DNA from: Watersipora subatra
Taxonomy: Eukaryota; Bryozoa; Gymnolaemata; Cheilostomatida; Watersiporidae
Assembly: GCF_963576615.1 (NCBI RefSeq)
Contig: NC_088709.1
Location: forward strand, 21,593,243 to 21,657,242
DNA length: 64,000 nucleotides
Direction: 5' to 3'
Below, piece after piece: positions 31,401 through 40,372 of this stretch. The notes under the pieces were generated by a model that was not told the DNA's origin, did not search any database, and was given only the letters and a program-made list of their open reading frames with translations. Position numbers and translations under genes: made by a program. The first letter of the stretch is position 1. The number at the start of each line of letters is the position of its first letter.

Positions 31401-33852
31401 TCATCCTCTCGCGAAAGTTTCATGTGCGAAACTAAACTATCATAACAAACGAGCGAAAAAGCGAAACTAAATAGCTTTGTTCATTGATACTGTATAATTG
31501 AATTTTATAACGACATTTATTTTAACGTTTTTAACGACCACTATAGCATCGTTAAAATATAAACCGACAAAATAATTTGACTGTCAAAATTTATTACGTT
31601 ATTATTTTGCAATTATTTAGGATTATTTTCCCATTAGGAATGATTTATAATGATAGGAATTTGATGTCAATGCACATGCATTAGTTAGCGTTATCGTTTG
31701 CTGGGGACATCAATCAATGCAGTGAGCACCGTGTGTTGAAAGAAAATAAGACACATGCACTGACACTCGCAGTACTACACAAGCAGCATGGCTCTGGAAA
31801 GGTTTGGATTCACCACTGACACCTCTTCAATAACTTGTAATTTTTTTAGATTTGTTTTGTTTTAAGTGATGTGACTGACGAGACGTTTTTAAATTAAAAT
31901 AGGCAAAACATGACCGCAGTTAATACGCTCAGAAAAAAAAACATCTTTTCCTTTTAAGCGTTTTAACAAAGATCAATTTTGCGGATTTTATTTTAAGTTC
32001 ATTCGGAGGCTTTTACGCTTTCGATGGGACACGGCCAAGCGGGTGATTGATAAAACTGAATCTTTTGCAAACCTTTATAAAAGTCGTTAACAAAAATATT
32101 TTGCCTCTGATGATGATAATAATGATGTCTAAGAACTACTAGAAGTTGATGTTTGTCTCTATGGCTTGGAATGAAGTGACATTCTACAGCGACAAAAACC
32201 GCGTCCATGGCCGTTGGGCAAATAACTTTTCGAATAAAGGATGTTGAGGTCGAGTTATCTGAAGGAATTTATCATTGCGTTGGAACTGACCAAACAAATC
32301 CGTTTGAGTTGACCTTGTGTTTGAGATGAAATGTTACATTTTATCTGAGGGCGAGTTTTTCGAGTTGGACTGTACTTACCGTAAAAAATTCCCAAAAAGT
32401 TGGGGCGGCTCAGCCGGCCAGCTGCCCCAGTGAAAACTGGCCTGTTGATAGTCCAAGAAACAAATGGCAGCAAGCGATCAAATTGCATTATCGACCTTGC
32501 CCACACCATTCTACCTGCGGTTCACAATTACAAACTAGTCGCAAATTGAATTTTTTTATCGGTGAACCGAACCTGAGGAATATAATTATGTTTGTTCCAC
32601 TGCATTTATTTTCACATCACTATATTTTCGCACTCATCAGAGCTGCGAAATTAAGTTGCTTCGAAATTTTACTCTGTGAGCTACTCACGAAACTAAATAC
32701 TAGCGAAATATAAGTGTCCTAGGGTACAGTATTCTATTTATTTAGTATTCTATTCTATTTAGTACAGTATTTCTATTATATATACACTAGTACCTTTGCA
32801 GTCTAGTTCGCTGTGAGAATTCGTAAAATGTGTCGATTAAGCACACATAATATGTAGCTGAGCAATTAATTGGGCGATCGATTGGTTCAGGTATTACAAT
32901 ACAGTCAACCAATCTTAATGTCACAAGTTGGAGTATCATCAAAAGCTATCTTTTATTGTGACCTTGACCCTTTTGGACGAATAGACGAACAGTCAGACAG
33001 CTCTTATTTTAGTAAAGATATATTTTTGTTTTACTTTTTTTAGACGTATAGAATTTTGTTATTGTTTTCCTCTAGCATAATAGATCTTGCTGTTTAGATT
33101 AAAAAAAAACTCGATGTAAATAAACATTGAAGTTGTGGATTCTCCTTAACTTATAAAATTACTGCAATCATTGCCTAATAATCAAGTGAAAGTGATAAGA
33201 AAAAATAGTAAAGTTGTCGAACCAATAATACTGCAGTTGCAGTGCAGCCAATAAATTAAAAAGTTAAGTTTATGTCTTGTTCTTTTCTGCAAAACCAAAT
33301 AGGTGAGTTTGCTAACCAACAATAGCGCGACCTAAGCAGTTTCATCGTGTGGACTATGTTGAATTGCACTTGTACTTTTATTGTGTGTCATCATACCTGT
33401 CTTGGACTATACCGATTGCAAAAGCTGCTAGAATTGTGCTCGCTAATGACTTGTTTAGCCAATTAAAAGCGTTTCGTGAGGAATTTGGTGTGCATGCTCA
33501 GATAGTTCTGTGATATTTGGCTGAATAAATCTGTGAATTCGGTCAGATTAACGAATAATTCATTTTAATTTTTTTTAATTTTTAATTTACATAAATTTTA
33601 CTGTTTGTATAATGTAAAATCCCTATAACATAAACGTCCTGGGAATAGATTATTTACGTTATAGGAGGATATACTATATATGGTTAACTTTACTAAGGGA
33701 TTCAGTGATTTGCATCTTCTCCTTGCAGTTATAATGAATCAAAAAAGGAGATGGAAGAAGATGTGCCATATACCACAGCAGAATATCTCACCTTTGCATA
33801 TTGTTTTGCTGTTTCAGTGTTTGTTATTTTTGTATTGTTTCTGTATTATTAG
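16478..33852 (+). CDS. DnaJ (Hsp40) J-domain protein with C-terminal membrane anchor, paralogue 2
   Basis: Four exons: 16,478-16,708, 27,029-27,183, 30,171-30,239 and 33,729-33,852, phases 0, 2 and 2, totalling 579 nt or 192 residues. The last exon is 124 nt, exactly as in paralogue 1, and intron positions match, so the two genes arose by tandem duplication. The J domain runs from about 55 (RDHYRVLGIARDASPREIR) to about 115, with HPD at 83-85 and EAYEVLSDQERRLRYDSL. Residues about 172-192 form a hydrophobic anchor ending at TAG. The N-terminus is again basic and acid-poor. Introns are 10.3, 3.0 and 3.5 kb because of insertions: a Ty3/gypsy element, several minisatellites and TIR elements. I chose the ATG at 16,478; an acceptor-like TTTTGATAG lies just before it, so a 5' non-coding exon may precede. 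The membrane it sits in is inferred. Confidence 0.85.
16850..17325. mobile_element. MITE (family D), copy 2
   Basis: The left end CTATGCTTCAAATGGGTTCG and the right end CCCGGTTGAAGCATGG are inverted relatives of each other, and the right half matches copy 1 (AGTACAACTCTGAATTGTTG). It is non-coding and lies in intron 1 of J-protein gene 2. Confidence 0.6.
17590..17775. repeat. 28-bp minisatellite, left part (about 6 copies)
   Basis: Repeats of GTACTGCCTGTGTGAGTCCA followed by TCACTGTA. The array stops at the left LTR of the retrotransposon and resumes after the right LTR, so the two parts were one array before the insertion. Confidence 0.92.
17776..18297 (+). repeat. 5' LTR
   Basis: 522 bases, TG...CA termini. 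It includes a TATTTAAG box near 17,906 that could start transcription, and GTCGAC-rich palindromic words near 18,070-18,100. Confidence 0.95.
18299..18316 (+). other. putative primer binding site
   Basis: TGGTGGCAGCAGTGGGAT begins two bases after the 5' LTR, at the expected place and with the TGG start complementary to a tRNA CCA end. I cannot name the tRNA. Confidence 0.6.
18359..19255 (+). pseudogene. gag: gag, interrupted by an in-frame TAG
   Basis: The frame opens at ATG 18,359 and reads 193 residues of a retrotransposon capsid-like protein (FKPPKFDGSEDVELFISQFE, then a helical region rich in Leu and Glu). It meets TAG at 18,938-18,940. The same frame continues to 19,255 and encodes the nucleocapsid end, with one zinc knuckle CWGCGQTGHTQRRY near 19,145-19,186. 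The knuckle's last cysteine is a tyrosine (TAC at 19,184). Gag normally packages the RNA and assembles particles. The stop and the broken knuckle suggest this copy makes defective Gag unless the stop is read through. pol overlaps its end in the -1 frame. Confidence 0.82.
19075..19255 (+). other. gag-pol overlap with possible -1 frameshift site
   Basis: The pol frame is -1 relative to gag and opens after a TAA at 19,072. The gag frame ends at 19,255, so any frameshift must occur in between. An A6 run at 19,128-19,133, just before the zinc knuckle, is the best slip candidate, but it is not a standard X XXY YYZ heptamer in the gag frame. Confidence 0.45.
19144..24660 (+). CDS. pol: Ty3/gypsy Pol polyprotein with long post-integrase extension
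   Basis: One uninterrupted frame of about 1,838 residues; the numbering starts at 19,144, where no true ATG is needed if it is made by frameshift. In order: aspartic protease (DTGCTS, catalytic Asp147), reverse transcriptase (YLDD at 577-580; FGLTSAPATFQRLM before it), RNase H (LDTDASNVGTG, Asp724), and integrase. The integrase has an HHCC zinc finger (HEQTHCGVEKTL ... CEVCQRAK) and catalytic D1141, D1201 and E1237, the D,D-35-E spacing. A GPY/F-type module follows (LGPYRV near 1,372). After that are about 465 extra residues: proline-rich, then a C2H2-like segment (CPLC at 1,661-1,664, HIAQHF, FCKCG, AKHQ) and a basic tail. All catalytic residues checked are present, so Pol looks functional. 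Confidence 0.95.
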   Translation: MLGLRPDRAHPTPVPPSLPRTTASSHEVGKRLPSTAVGGSTDCGSNIPLQGQWQRPRRTRRHRLPPCSPPVPLHNQYQPLPECAGLPPSEAKDETYVWPKPSRPSKKGPQRTSKARRTHGDESWKPHNSSYFLPGRIGGQPDQFLVDTGCTSNLLGRHVFERLPKDVKSKLEVREDYGQMADGTRLQFHGLITLPVRVRSVQVTVSLVVCALKEDAILGMPFLVDHHCEMNFQQPTLVLNGQKLTCTDREGRPLTSSVQIMRATTLPPRTEVLIAGRLTSSSYQPVGLIEGTKNGYMVAASLHQPGEKGRVAIRCMNPTDHPVSVTAGTVVGQYTGVGPDEIGAPWTAKGEAEISKETPPPVSNVPPHMLDMLQQAAPHCSSPTEHRRMEDLLTRYADVFSQGSEDMGRTTLVQHEIPLLPEAQPIRQHPYRVGHEKEAEIERQVSALEKQGMIEPAHGAWSSPVVLVRKKDGAWRLCVDYRKLNSVTRQDAYPLPRIDESLDALSGSRFFSTLDMMSGYWQVPLSAEAQERSAFATRSGLWRWKVLPFGLTSAPATFQRLMERVLQGLHWKTLLLYLDDIIVMSADFSSHVTRLAEVLERLRQAGLKLKPSKCSLFQTQVKYLGHIVSNTGMATDPEKIQAISGWAAPQDVTQLRSYLGTTGYYHRYVPDYASIAKPLTLLTSEGVPWKWGEEEQEAFLRLKWSLTHAPVLAYPDPSLPYVLDTDASNVGTGAVLSQVQQGTERPIAYYSKTLSSAERNYCVTRRELLAVVQAVRHFRPYLYGREFTIRTDHASLVWLHRRKEPSCQVARWLESLAEHKYRIIHRKGDKHGNADGLSRRQCVDCRQCAAIERRDQGPTRSQVCDSLVTPGTNWETAVPGDQVPIQPSRGTGTSSPNLRQLDEDEWPRLPGSGPVLGHGLPTPTPTSPVPVRLPGGAGSPGVSDHSPRRPQDSQLQATKVTSETKIVEGTGESVVQKVPEQLTVVQTPLDEVRALQQRAATDLGVIYQAVRNRRGVEEAVLQVGSPELQRLARMFHQLQLDESGVLTLHLTQNGREKVVVVCPKTLRQEILWKAHEQTHCGVEKTLKRVQLDWYWPGMAGDIRRAVLSCEVCQRAKTGKGRTSGNRQRLYAGRPWQRLAVDLVGPLPQTPRGNSWVLVLTDHFTRWSDALAIPDATAPTVAQILDERIFSYFGLPEVIHTDQGSQFESSLFQELCDLWGVDKSRTTPYHPEGNGVVERNNRVLGDSLRALLLGRGQEDWDQLLPQIMRTLRGLPHSATKETPNYLMLGRELRLPDQLLYGNRLESFASVHEYVQTVHDRLVQAHTLLRDRQKEIVSTDAREPPLFNEGDLVWLLSKRRRRGENPKLAAKYLGPYRVLRSHENHTYEIERYGQRSIQAEGRLRLCRPSPVQQGRAPVEVEPARRPNMRGQPRRRIARGNDNPEVAIPEPPLPGQLTELRIPRSPGRPEALRFPRGDSLVPPGEHNPTSTIDPDPGGELIPEEERATENTGAQASDTGAGDASRPQRIRRPPAYLADYDTSTVQSGEALGVQGQKAAILGPRQNALITCYQLEAHTPISFLNMEVTKETVKKAAPILGALPLLPEVKIMPLELHPAPGETLDDSETDSLKDNHAPHLPLPTKWIAEETAKMISKLCREKGTSCPLCQQLLSTPRRRRIHIAQHFTRFFCKCGRNSTSRDTIAKHQARIKDAEVRKAHGGKGITIYEVDRNSYPAWSKKVQLNNPPAFEKPTPYGPIKTKPPTRRGPQAPLPSPPKKKWCSPPKLERPVPAPRRLTTIGSIQSRLGDVRPRVTVDALREEASNLRRAARRLEDLANRMSTS
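24845..24856 (+). other. polypurine-like tract before the 3' LTR
   Basis: AGGGGCGGCG directly precedes the 3' LTR, the place where plus-strand DNA synthesis is primed. It is interrupted by one C, so it is a short tract. Confidence 0.5.
24857..25378 (+). repeat. 3' LTR
   Basis: 522 bases, same limits as the 5' LTR, one difference noted by eye (C at 25,269). It is followed by ACTG, matching the four bases before the 5' LTR. Confidence 0.95.
25379..26045. repeat. 28-bp minisatellite, right part (about 24 copies)
   Basis: Continuation of the array left of the retrotransposon. The unit TACTGCCTGTGTGAGTCCAT plus CACTGTAG has variant words (CACTTTTG, GTTACGGTG) that recur in a higher-order pattern, pointing to multi-unit duplications. 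Confidence 0.95.
26068..26340. repeat. 33-bp minisatellite, about 8 copies
   Basis: Near-perfect copies of ATTCAACTTACTGCCTGTAC followed by ATTGGTGCATGGG. The unit is 11 codons, so three frames stay open, but these are not genes. It shares TACTGCCTGT with the neighbouring 28-bp array, so one may have seeded the other. Confidence 0.95.
27387..27598. repeat. 43-bp minisatellite, about 5 copies
   Basis: Unit with TAGCTTGTGTCCCACTGTCC then TTACGGTCTCCTTTTTTAAAG. It lies in intron 2 of J-protein gene 2 and is followed at about 27,600-27,700 by a partial copy of MITE family A. Confidence 0.92.
28735..29130. mobile_element. MITE family A, second copy
   Basis: Matches the copy at 1,591-1,982 along its length (AAACTTGATCG, TTACGTATCTCTATTCTG, and the right arm ATAGAAAAGTACTGATATT), with inverted ends. 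Intron 2 of J-protein gene 2. The rest of this intron is AT-rich DNA with no recognised feature. Confidence 0.6.
30346..31320. repeat. 53-bp minisatellite, about 18 copies
   Basis: Nearly identical 53-base units, GTTGTAATGAGCCATACCTC then TATGATGTAGTTAATCATAG then AGTTAATCATCTA. The main variation is GTAGTTAAT against GTAATTAAT, and the variants come in runs, which indicates block duplication. Each unit contains the dyad TTAATCATAGAGTTAATCAT. Intron 3 of J-protein gene 2. Confidence 0.96.
31350..32724. mobile_element. 1.4-kb TIR DNA element (CCCTAGGACACTTAT ends)
   Basis: The left end CCCTAGGACACTTAT is repeated inverted at the right end (ATAAGTGTCCTAGGG), with further inverted similarity in TTTCGC-rich subterminal DNA. 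TA flanks both sides. No transposase frame is visible, so it is non-autonomous. A truncated pogo/Tigger-like element lies inside it. Confidence 0.8.
31840..32372 (-). mobile_element. truncated pogo/Tigger-like MITE nested in the TIR element
   Basis: Reverse-strand match to the complete element at 47,679-48,431: shared blocks include the GACAAACAYCAACTT region, the AAAATATTTTTGTTAACGAC region and the ACTCGACCTCAACATC region. Its outer end, CAGTCCAACTCG next to TA, is at 32,372; the other end is missing. Confidence 0.6.
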
Positions 33853-34517
33853 TATTACGATTTACTTGTTCCGTTTGTCATTGCAGCTTGGCTGCTGTGA
33901 AAACTCACCAGTACAAATATTTTCAAGTTATATAAATTAATATATTTATATAGTTGGTATATTCAAATTAATTTGGGAATGTTCATTAAACTTAATTTTG
34001 ATTGCTTATTTCAGATTGTTTATATTGTTCATAATTTGTGGAAAAACTTTTGATAAACAAATACTCACTAAGTGCAACGTCTTGGAACTAATGCCATTAC
34101 TGTATTATGTTTGATTACATATTTGAGGTTTTGTCTGGCACTCATGGTTGTCTGCAGATGGCAGTAAACATGCTTTAATTCAGAGGAAATAGATTTCGGG
34201 TAACAGACTGATGTAAGCGCATCTGTATTTCTACTTATTGGTTGCAATTGAATTTCTAATTTATGCGTCCAGCTGCTATGTATAAATTGAAGATTAGTAG
34301 CTATAACTTGCTATGATGAAGGCCAGTCTAACTTTAATAGGATAGACTTGTGCATGAGTTCAATTGGTAACAAGACTGGGTGTAGTTGTCTGTGAATTAC
34401 CACCCTGTTACCATGGGAGCAAGATAGAAAACAGGATGTATATCGCAAATTTGTCCACCATCGCAGTAGTCAGTAGACCAAGAAATAGCTATATATCTAG
34501 GCAAAATATTTAGGCAT

Positions 34518-34523
34518 AATAAA
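34518..34523 (+). promoter_or_regulatory. candidate polyadenylation signal for J-protein gene 2
   Basis: AATAAA about 665 bases after the stop. A weaker ATTAAA occurs near 33,986. Which one is used cannot be told from sequence. Confidence 0.3.
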
Positions 34524-34724
34524 GGTTGGTGAGTTAGTAAGAGGAAAACCGGCCTATCCACAAGGCATTAGATTTACTCGTTCTAGAATGAGAGGTATTT
34601 CCAAACAGCCTGATAATACCTGCTTTGCGGCGCAGAGTCAAAAGTTGTCCGAGCAGCATATCGGATCGAATATCTGATCAATTGAGCTTATGGTTACCAA
34701 GAAGCAGGCAGACACTGGATTGAC

Positions 34725-35060
34725 TTTCTCTCCCCACCCCCTCTCTCTCCCCACTCCTCTCTCTTCTTACCCTCTCTCTCCCCACCCTCTCCTTTGTCGC
34801 CCTCCTTTCTCTCCCCATGCCGCCCTCTTTCTCTCCCCATCCCACCCCCTTTCTCTCCCCCCGACCCTCTCTCTCTTCCCCTCTCTCTTTCCCTGGTATA
34901 TCTCTGTCCCTCTCTTTCTCCCTAACTCTCTCCCCCTTTCCTCCTCCGAATCTCTTCTTCCCCCACTCATTCTCCCCCCTCTCATTTTTCCTACCTCACT
35001 TTCACTCCCTCCTCTTTCTCTCCCCACTCTCTGGTTCTCTCTTCTCTCCCCTATTGGATC
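34725..35060 (+). repeat. CT-rich low-complexity tract
   Basis: Over 300 bases of CTCTCTCCCC-type polypyrimidine sequence. The Ser/Pro/Leu-rich plus-strand frame and the Arg/Glu/Gly-rich minus-strand frame are composition artefacts. 35,060-36,000 beyond it has no recognised gene; a TIR-like word, TACCGTAAAACCTCTATTC, at about 35,740 resembles the ends of the MITE at 50.4 kb. Confidence 0.85.
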
Positions 35061-35999
35061 TTTTGATATCGCTACGACCTCCTCAGTGCATTTGAAATAG
35101 GCAGCTGTTGATTGGCTTTTCATATTTAGCACATGTATTGGTCCTTTTGCCTAGTAAAGGTCAGTTTTAGTGTTTTACCGGAATAAAAAATATATCACAA
35201 GATGAGTTTCGGATTTAAAAATGGTGTCTGTAGCATATTTTAAGGCAGCAACTCTTCTGATAAGTGTCCTGGCTTTTCTCACAAAACTGGCTTCAAGACA
35301 ACTCTTGCGGGTTGAGATTTCCTTATTCATCGTTCTATGTTTGGAATATCCATTCATGAGGCTCTCCTTGTTATGACTAGCTGCTTTCTTTACCTTCTAA
35401 TATGTCCAGGCATGTGTCAACCAAGAATAAAAATCTACCATAGCCTTGTGAACTTCTTCCTTGAGCATCGTTATACAGTTCCATGGCCCTCGGATGCCTC
35501 ACGAGCCTTTTTGTAATAAATCTGGTTACATGGTTATATAAACCTTCTATCACTAACACATGTAATCCGGTACCGCCTGCAAATGGGTTGGACCAATGGC
35601 AACTAAATCGTCAATCCCATATGAATGTGAAAGTTGAGCTAGACAGCCTTACAGAACCAAGAACAACATCTGTAAAAGTACTGCGCCATACCAATGATGC
35701 ACTGTGCCAGCTTCTAGAAGGCGAGGATAAACAAACCTACCGTAAAACCTCTATTCTAACGCCATGGCATTCTATTTTTCAACGCTTCCCTATCCCTCTG
35801 ATTATGATGACATGGTTATACAACTTTTTTGCCTTTTGAAGTAGAACAGGATAATTTTCCAGCCTCTCCATATAAGGATTTTCCGCCATACAATATCAAC
35901 TAAAGTTTTGCTTGAAAGTCGGTGTGCTGAATACGTGGGAATAACAGAAATGCCGATATGCTATCCGTCGAAATCCCTCGGACAACACATGAAAGAGAT

Positions 36000-36767
36000 A
36001 CGATGCTCGATCTCGCTCAGTTCGTTATTCCTTATTAGTTATGGGGAAAATGAAACCAAAAACAAATGGATGATGAAATTTTAGCCTATGACAAAGTTGA
36101 AGTTTAGTAAAATACATACTAAAACTTAGCTTTAAGTATTTGTTTACTAAATTCATTTAAGTTTATGTTGTACGTCAGCCTCGAGAGTTTTTATGGTACA
36201 TATTTCACATGATACTCTGTAATGTTAAAATCTTATTACCGATGATAACCACTAAATCCACTAAGGTTTCTGTAAGTCGCTGTAGTTACTATAAGGTTAA
36301 CATATTATTTTGTTACTAATTTTTAATATCTACAGCACATATATAAAATTTTGATGTTTTTTACTCGGGGGTGTTTGCATTAGTTAATTACTATCGACTT
36401 CTATACCAAATTTTTGCCTTACAATGCCAACACCGGAACAAATTAAAATCTTATGGCGAGGGTCTGCTGTACTTCTATCTCGAAGGTAAAAACTCCATAC
36501 AACACTGTACATAGTAATGTTGCATTTTAATGCAGATCATAAAAATTAAATAGGTTTTGCTACTTGTGAGCATAGGTACTGAATTAGAAGAATTAAAATG
36601 CGTTTTCAATGTAATATCTTGTTTTTGTGTGGCTTTTTATAATATAGTAATGGATTAATTTGTAATTAGTTTTTTATATAGGAAATATTGCATTAATATA
36701 CAGGAACATTGACATACAAACTCAGTTCCAGAATGCATTAAAAAAACTCACATGTCGAGGTATGACT
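36000..36767. mobile_element. decayed pogo/Tigger-like MITE, third copy
   Basis: The right end (TGTCGAGGTATGACTG followed by TA) and internal words (AAATTCATTTAAGTT, GGTTTTTGTT-like, AATATTGCATTAATATA) match the copies at 54,039 and 62,071. The left end has decayed and is approximate. Confidence 0.5.
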
Positions 36768-37480
36768 GTATTTAATTGGTGTTGCAGGAATTTTCGTTCA
36801 ATACTCTCAATCGCATCTTTCCATCATGATTATGACTTGAAAATGTTAATAAAATTGGAAAGTTTGTCAAATTTACACAGAAATATTGGTTGTGTGAAAC
36901 CACAATCTGTAATTTTATTGGCGGCAGCTGTTAGTTTCATAAAAATTGTGCTGTCCGTTAACCTTTAAGCAAAGCAGTCAGATACAAATGAGGCTGGATA
37001 TTCTGTATACAGCTAAATAATAACACAACAAATGCAAGAAGAAACGTTTGCCGTTGTGTGCACTTTACGCTGTAAGTATGAAAAATGAAAGTTTTCTGCA
37101 TTATAAAGGCTAGAGCTTCGCAAAAACTATTTCACTACGGAAGTAACCAATTAAATGTTTCCGATGTCAGAAGCTTTGGTTGGGAAAATCAGGCCAAATA
37201 TGTAGTATGTCCAAATGCTTACAGTTGTTAGTCACATTCAATTTAGTTGAACCAAACTGACCAAAACCTTATCATTTATTGGACATATTATTTTAATCAA
37301 ATATAATACTCCATATATTTTATACAAATAGTTAATTTAACCACCATTCAATATAAAATTGATGTGATAATATAACAAAAATACAATTTGCAATATAATT
37401 TTTACATAATTACATCGGAGTACACGTGTGCATTCAAATACGTGTACATACCAACATGTACGGTTAAAAACTGTGAGGTA
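36768..37480. repeat. decayed copy of the zinc-finger-associated duplicated segment
   Basis: Matches 54,752-55,375 and 62,782-63,410 (AAATGTTAATAAAA, GTCAAATTTACACA, GGCAGCTGTTAGT, CATAAAAATTGTGC, CTTTACGCTGTA) and the 3' flank of the first zinc-finger gene. No finger-coding sequence follows it, so this copy has lost its gene. Confidence 0.65.
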
Positions 37481-39146
37481 AAATGGTTTCTCTTAAGCAT
37501 GCCTGCCAGAAGGACTCAGCAGCCAGAGTGCTGTTGGGACTGGGTGTGTCTACAGATTGCATGAGCTAATCCCAAGGTGATGCAGCTGGAGCATTACACT
37601 ATATGTAGTACACCTTAAGGTGGACCTGTATGTTTATTGCTTGCTGTCGCTTACTGTTCATTATTGATTGTAATATTTTCACATTCTCCTCCAATCTTGT
37701 TCACAATAGAATCTTTGCTCATTGCTTTTTGTGATGATTATTGACACTGCTTGATCCCTGTTGCTTGCTTGTATTCACTATATACAGGGCAATGATGATT
37801 GTTATTTCTAGTTTATGTTTGCATCTTCTCATAGAACACACGATAGATAAATCCTGTTGCTGAAGTTGTTTGCTCCTGACCTGATAAAATCCATTTTAAT
37901 AGCTCTATTGCTACACTCAACAACGCTGGCCCAACACAGACAGATGATTATTTCCTTGTGTTCAAGTATAAACATGATAGGATAATTGGCCATAATTACC
38001 AACTCATTAATCAGAGACACCGTCTATGAAACTTACTAAAGTGACAAAGTGCAGCTCTTTGCCATACTCAGATGATGCACCGAGTTCCACCAGACATTTT
38101 GTAGAACAAAAATGAGAAAGTCACTCATTTTTCAAACTACACTGTCTACAATTTGTCTCAAAATCATTATTTAAAAATCATGTGACGATAGATTTTAAAT
38201 ATAATTTAATTTAGAGTTAATTTACAAGAATAGCTAATCTTAATGAACAGCTGTTTTATATTTTCTTCTAGCATGAAGGAAACAAATTTCTTGATAATGC
38301 ATTCTATGAAATGTACCAACCAAATCTGCTTATGTAATTCTACAACTACAGCTTGATATTTATGTGGGATGTTATATACATATAAATATGATGCAAACTT
38401 TACAGGTATTGTGAAGTTCACTTTGACCTTGCGTTATAATTACAATATCTGCCATGTTGGGTAACTGTAACAATGTAGTATGGCAACTAAATGGGAAATG
38501 TGTATGTGTGGCAGCCAACAAAATCGCATTTGTCGCGAGTTCACTCATTGAATAATCGTTGGCATTGATGTAATTCATAAGTTCGATTTTTGTGTCAAAA
38601 ATGACCATTTGTTACAGCTGAAAACTTGTGTCATCAGTTTTTTGCCTCCAACACTTGTACTTTCTGTTCTTCCGACATTGAAATCCTTGCTGAAAAATGG
38701 CATGTGAAAGTTTGTGTCAGAATTTCATTAAATATTTCCTCCCCTTTATAGATTTAAAATGTCTCGATTTAAGCGTACCATATTATAATGCTAGATATTA
38801 TGCAAATAATCCAACAGGCTTATCGAACAGCATGCCAGCTGGTCTAACAGCATAATTTTAACCGTATACTGTACTGATTTCAGACTCTATGATACATTGC
38901 AGCAAATTGTCATATGTTTGGCATAGTAAACATTCAGTAGCTGTATGAAAAGCAAATAATTTGCCCAAAAATGTAAATGGAGATCAACCTCTGCACGGAT
39001 CCAGTGAGCCTGTAATTGTGTGTGATTGCTGCTAACTTACTGCGTAAGTGTTTCTATCACTTGCTACATGTGTATATGAACTAAAGTAACTTACTTTATG
39101 ACTTTGACATAATAACACTTGGCCCTCTATTCCTAAAACACCCTTA
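37481..39146. other. non-coding stretch, no gene recognised
   Basis: AT-rich. A fragment at 37,829-37,990 is an inverted relative of words at 48,842-48,880 and 49,085-49,180 (GGAAATAATCGTCTG, TCGGGTCAGGAGTAAACAA). I see nothing else that can be supported. Confidence 0.5.
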
Positions 39147-40372
39147 TTAAAGGTTGACTTGCAATAAAATTCACATTACAGTTATTTGGTATCAAAAGAT
39201 TCGCCATGTCTTACTTTGTTGTGTGGTAAGTGCCAAATATGTGGGAATGTGATTAAAAGCTCTTAAAAGCTCAAAAACGAACAGAAAATCGTAGCGACAC
39301 GAGACCGCCCTTGTTTGGATTCGTTTTCCAAAACGGCTAAAATGTGATGTATGTGTGCCAGATGGTTTATGTTTACACTTTCATGCATCCTTATTCGTCG
39401 AAATATTTTCACAAATATACTTCGCGCTCGCGATAAAAACCATGTCTATTGTTCTTACGCGTCTATTTTATCGGCATCGAAATGCTGCAACTTTGAGCAC
39501 TGATATCTCAAAACATAGCATAAAAATATGTTTAATTTTTTAAACTTAGCTTGAACGATTGCATATCATCCTCTGATAAAAATGATGAGCCTTTTGGTCC
39601 GCTATGATGCTCGAAAAATGCTGTAGAAGTTGTTCGCGCAATATGGCGGGAATTGTAAGTCACATGATCAGATAACATTAGTTTCAGTTCAAGTTTGATC
39701 TATCGCAAATAACAGATACGCTTTCTCGTATTAAACTTGTTAATTTCAATTCGTCATAATCTCTAACGCGCCACATCGTGTTTGTGTAGATGGCAAGCTG
39801 AGAAGCACCTTTTTTCATAGCCAAGAGCAGAGAAAAGACCAGACCTTCACCGGGCGTGGAGCAACTGGGTGAGGCTGGATGTGACAAACTTTATTTATTC
39901 GCCTGCTTACTCTTACCTTTGTTTTCGCCATTTCAAAGACGACATGTTTTCTAACCTGTTTGCATACTCCACATACCACCAAAGCACGTGAGTAATTTAT
40001 TTTATGAACCACTTGTATTAGTAGTAGTAACTCGAGTTATTTTCTAGTATTATTCTAATACTACTGTATTAATCTATATTTAATATTACAATATTAATTT
40101 CATTTAATTGTAATATGATATTATTAGTATTTTATATTTTTAATTATGTGTATTATTCTTATTAAAATAACAAAACTAATTCATACTGCATATCTATCTG
40201 TAAAACGTAATATATTAATCTATAATTGATAAAATAGTGTTATAAGTTTCACGATTAATTTCGCCAAATTTCTTAACCCCACTCACTTATAGATATGTTA
40301 TATAAAATAGTTATTGTCATTTTCTAGCATCATCGTTAATAGCATATTAGTATTATTAGATGATTATTATTA

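Noticed and set aside
34690-35132. Plus-strand 136-codon and minus-strand 121-codon frames
   Set aside because: They arise from the CT-rich low-complexity tract and show no normal protein composition.
35483-35839. 118-codon plus-strand frame as a gene
   Set aside because: No recognisable domain, no splice or poly(A) support, and the right part contains a MITE-end-like word. I left it uncalled.
39815-40012. A THAP-type zinc-binding domain on the minus strand in the TTAA element (CGVCKQVRKHV)
   Set aside because: Only one CxxC pair is seen, and the rest of the THAP pattern is missing, so I did not call it.
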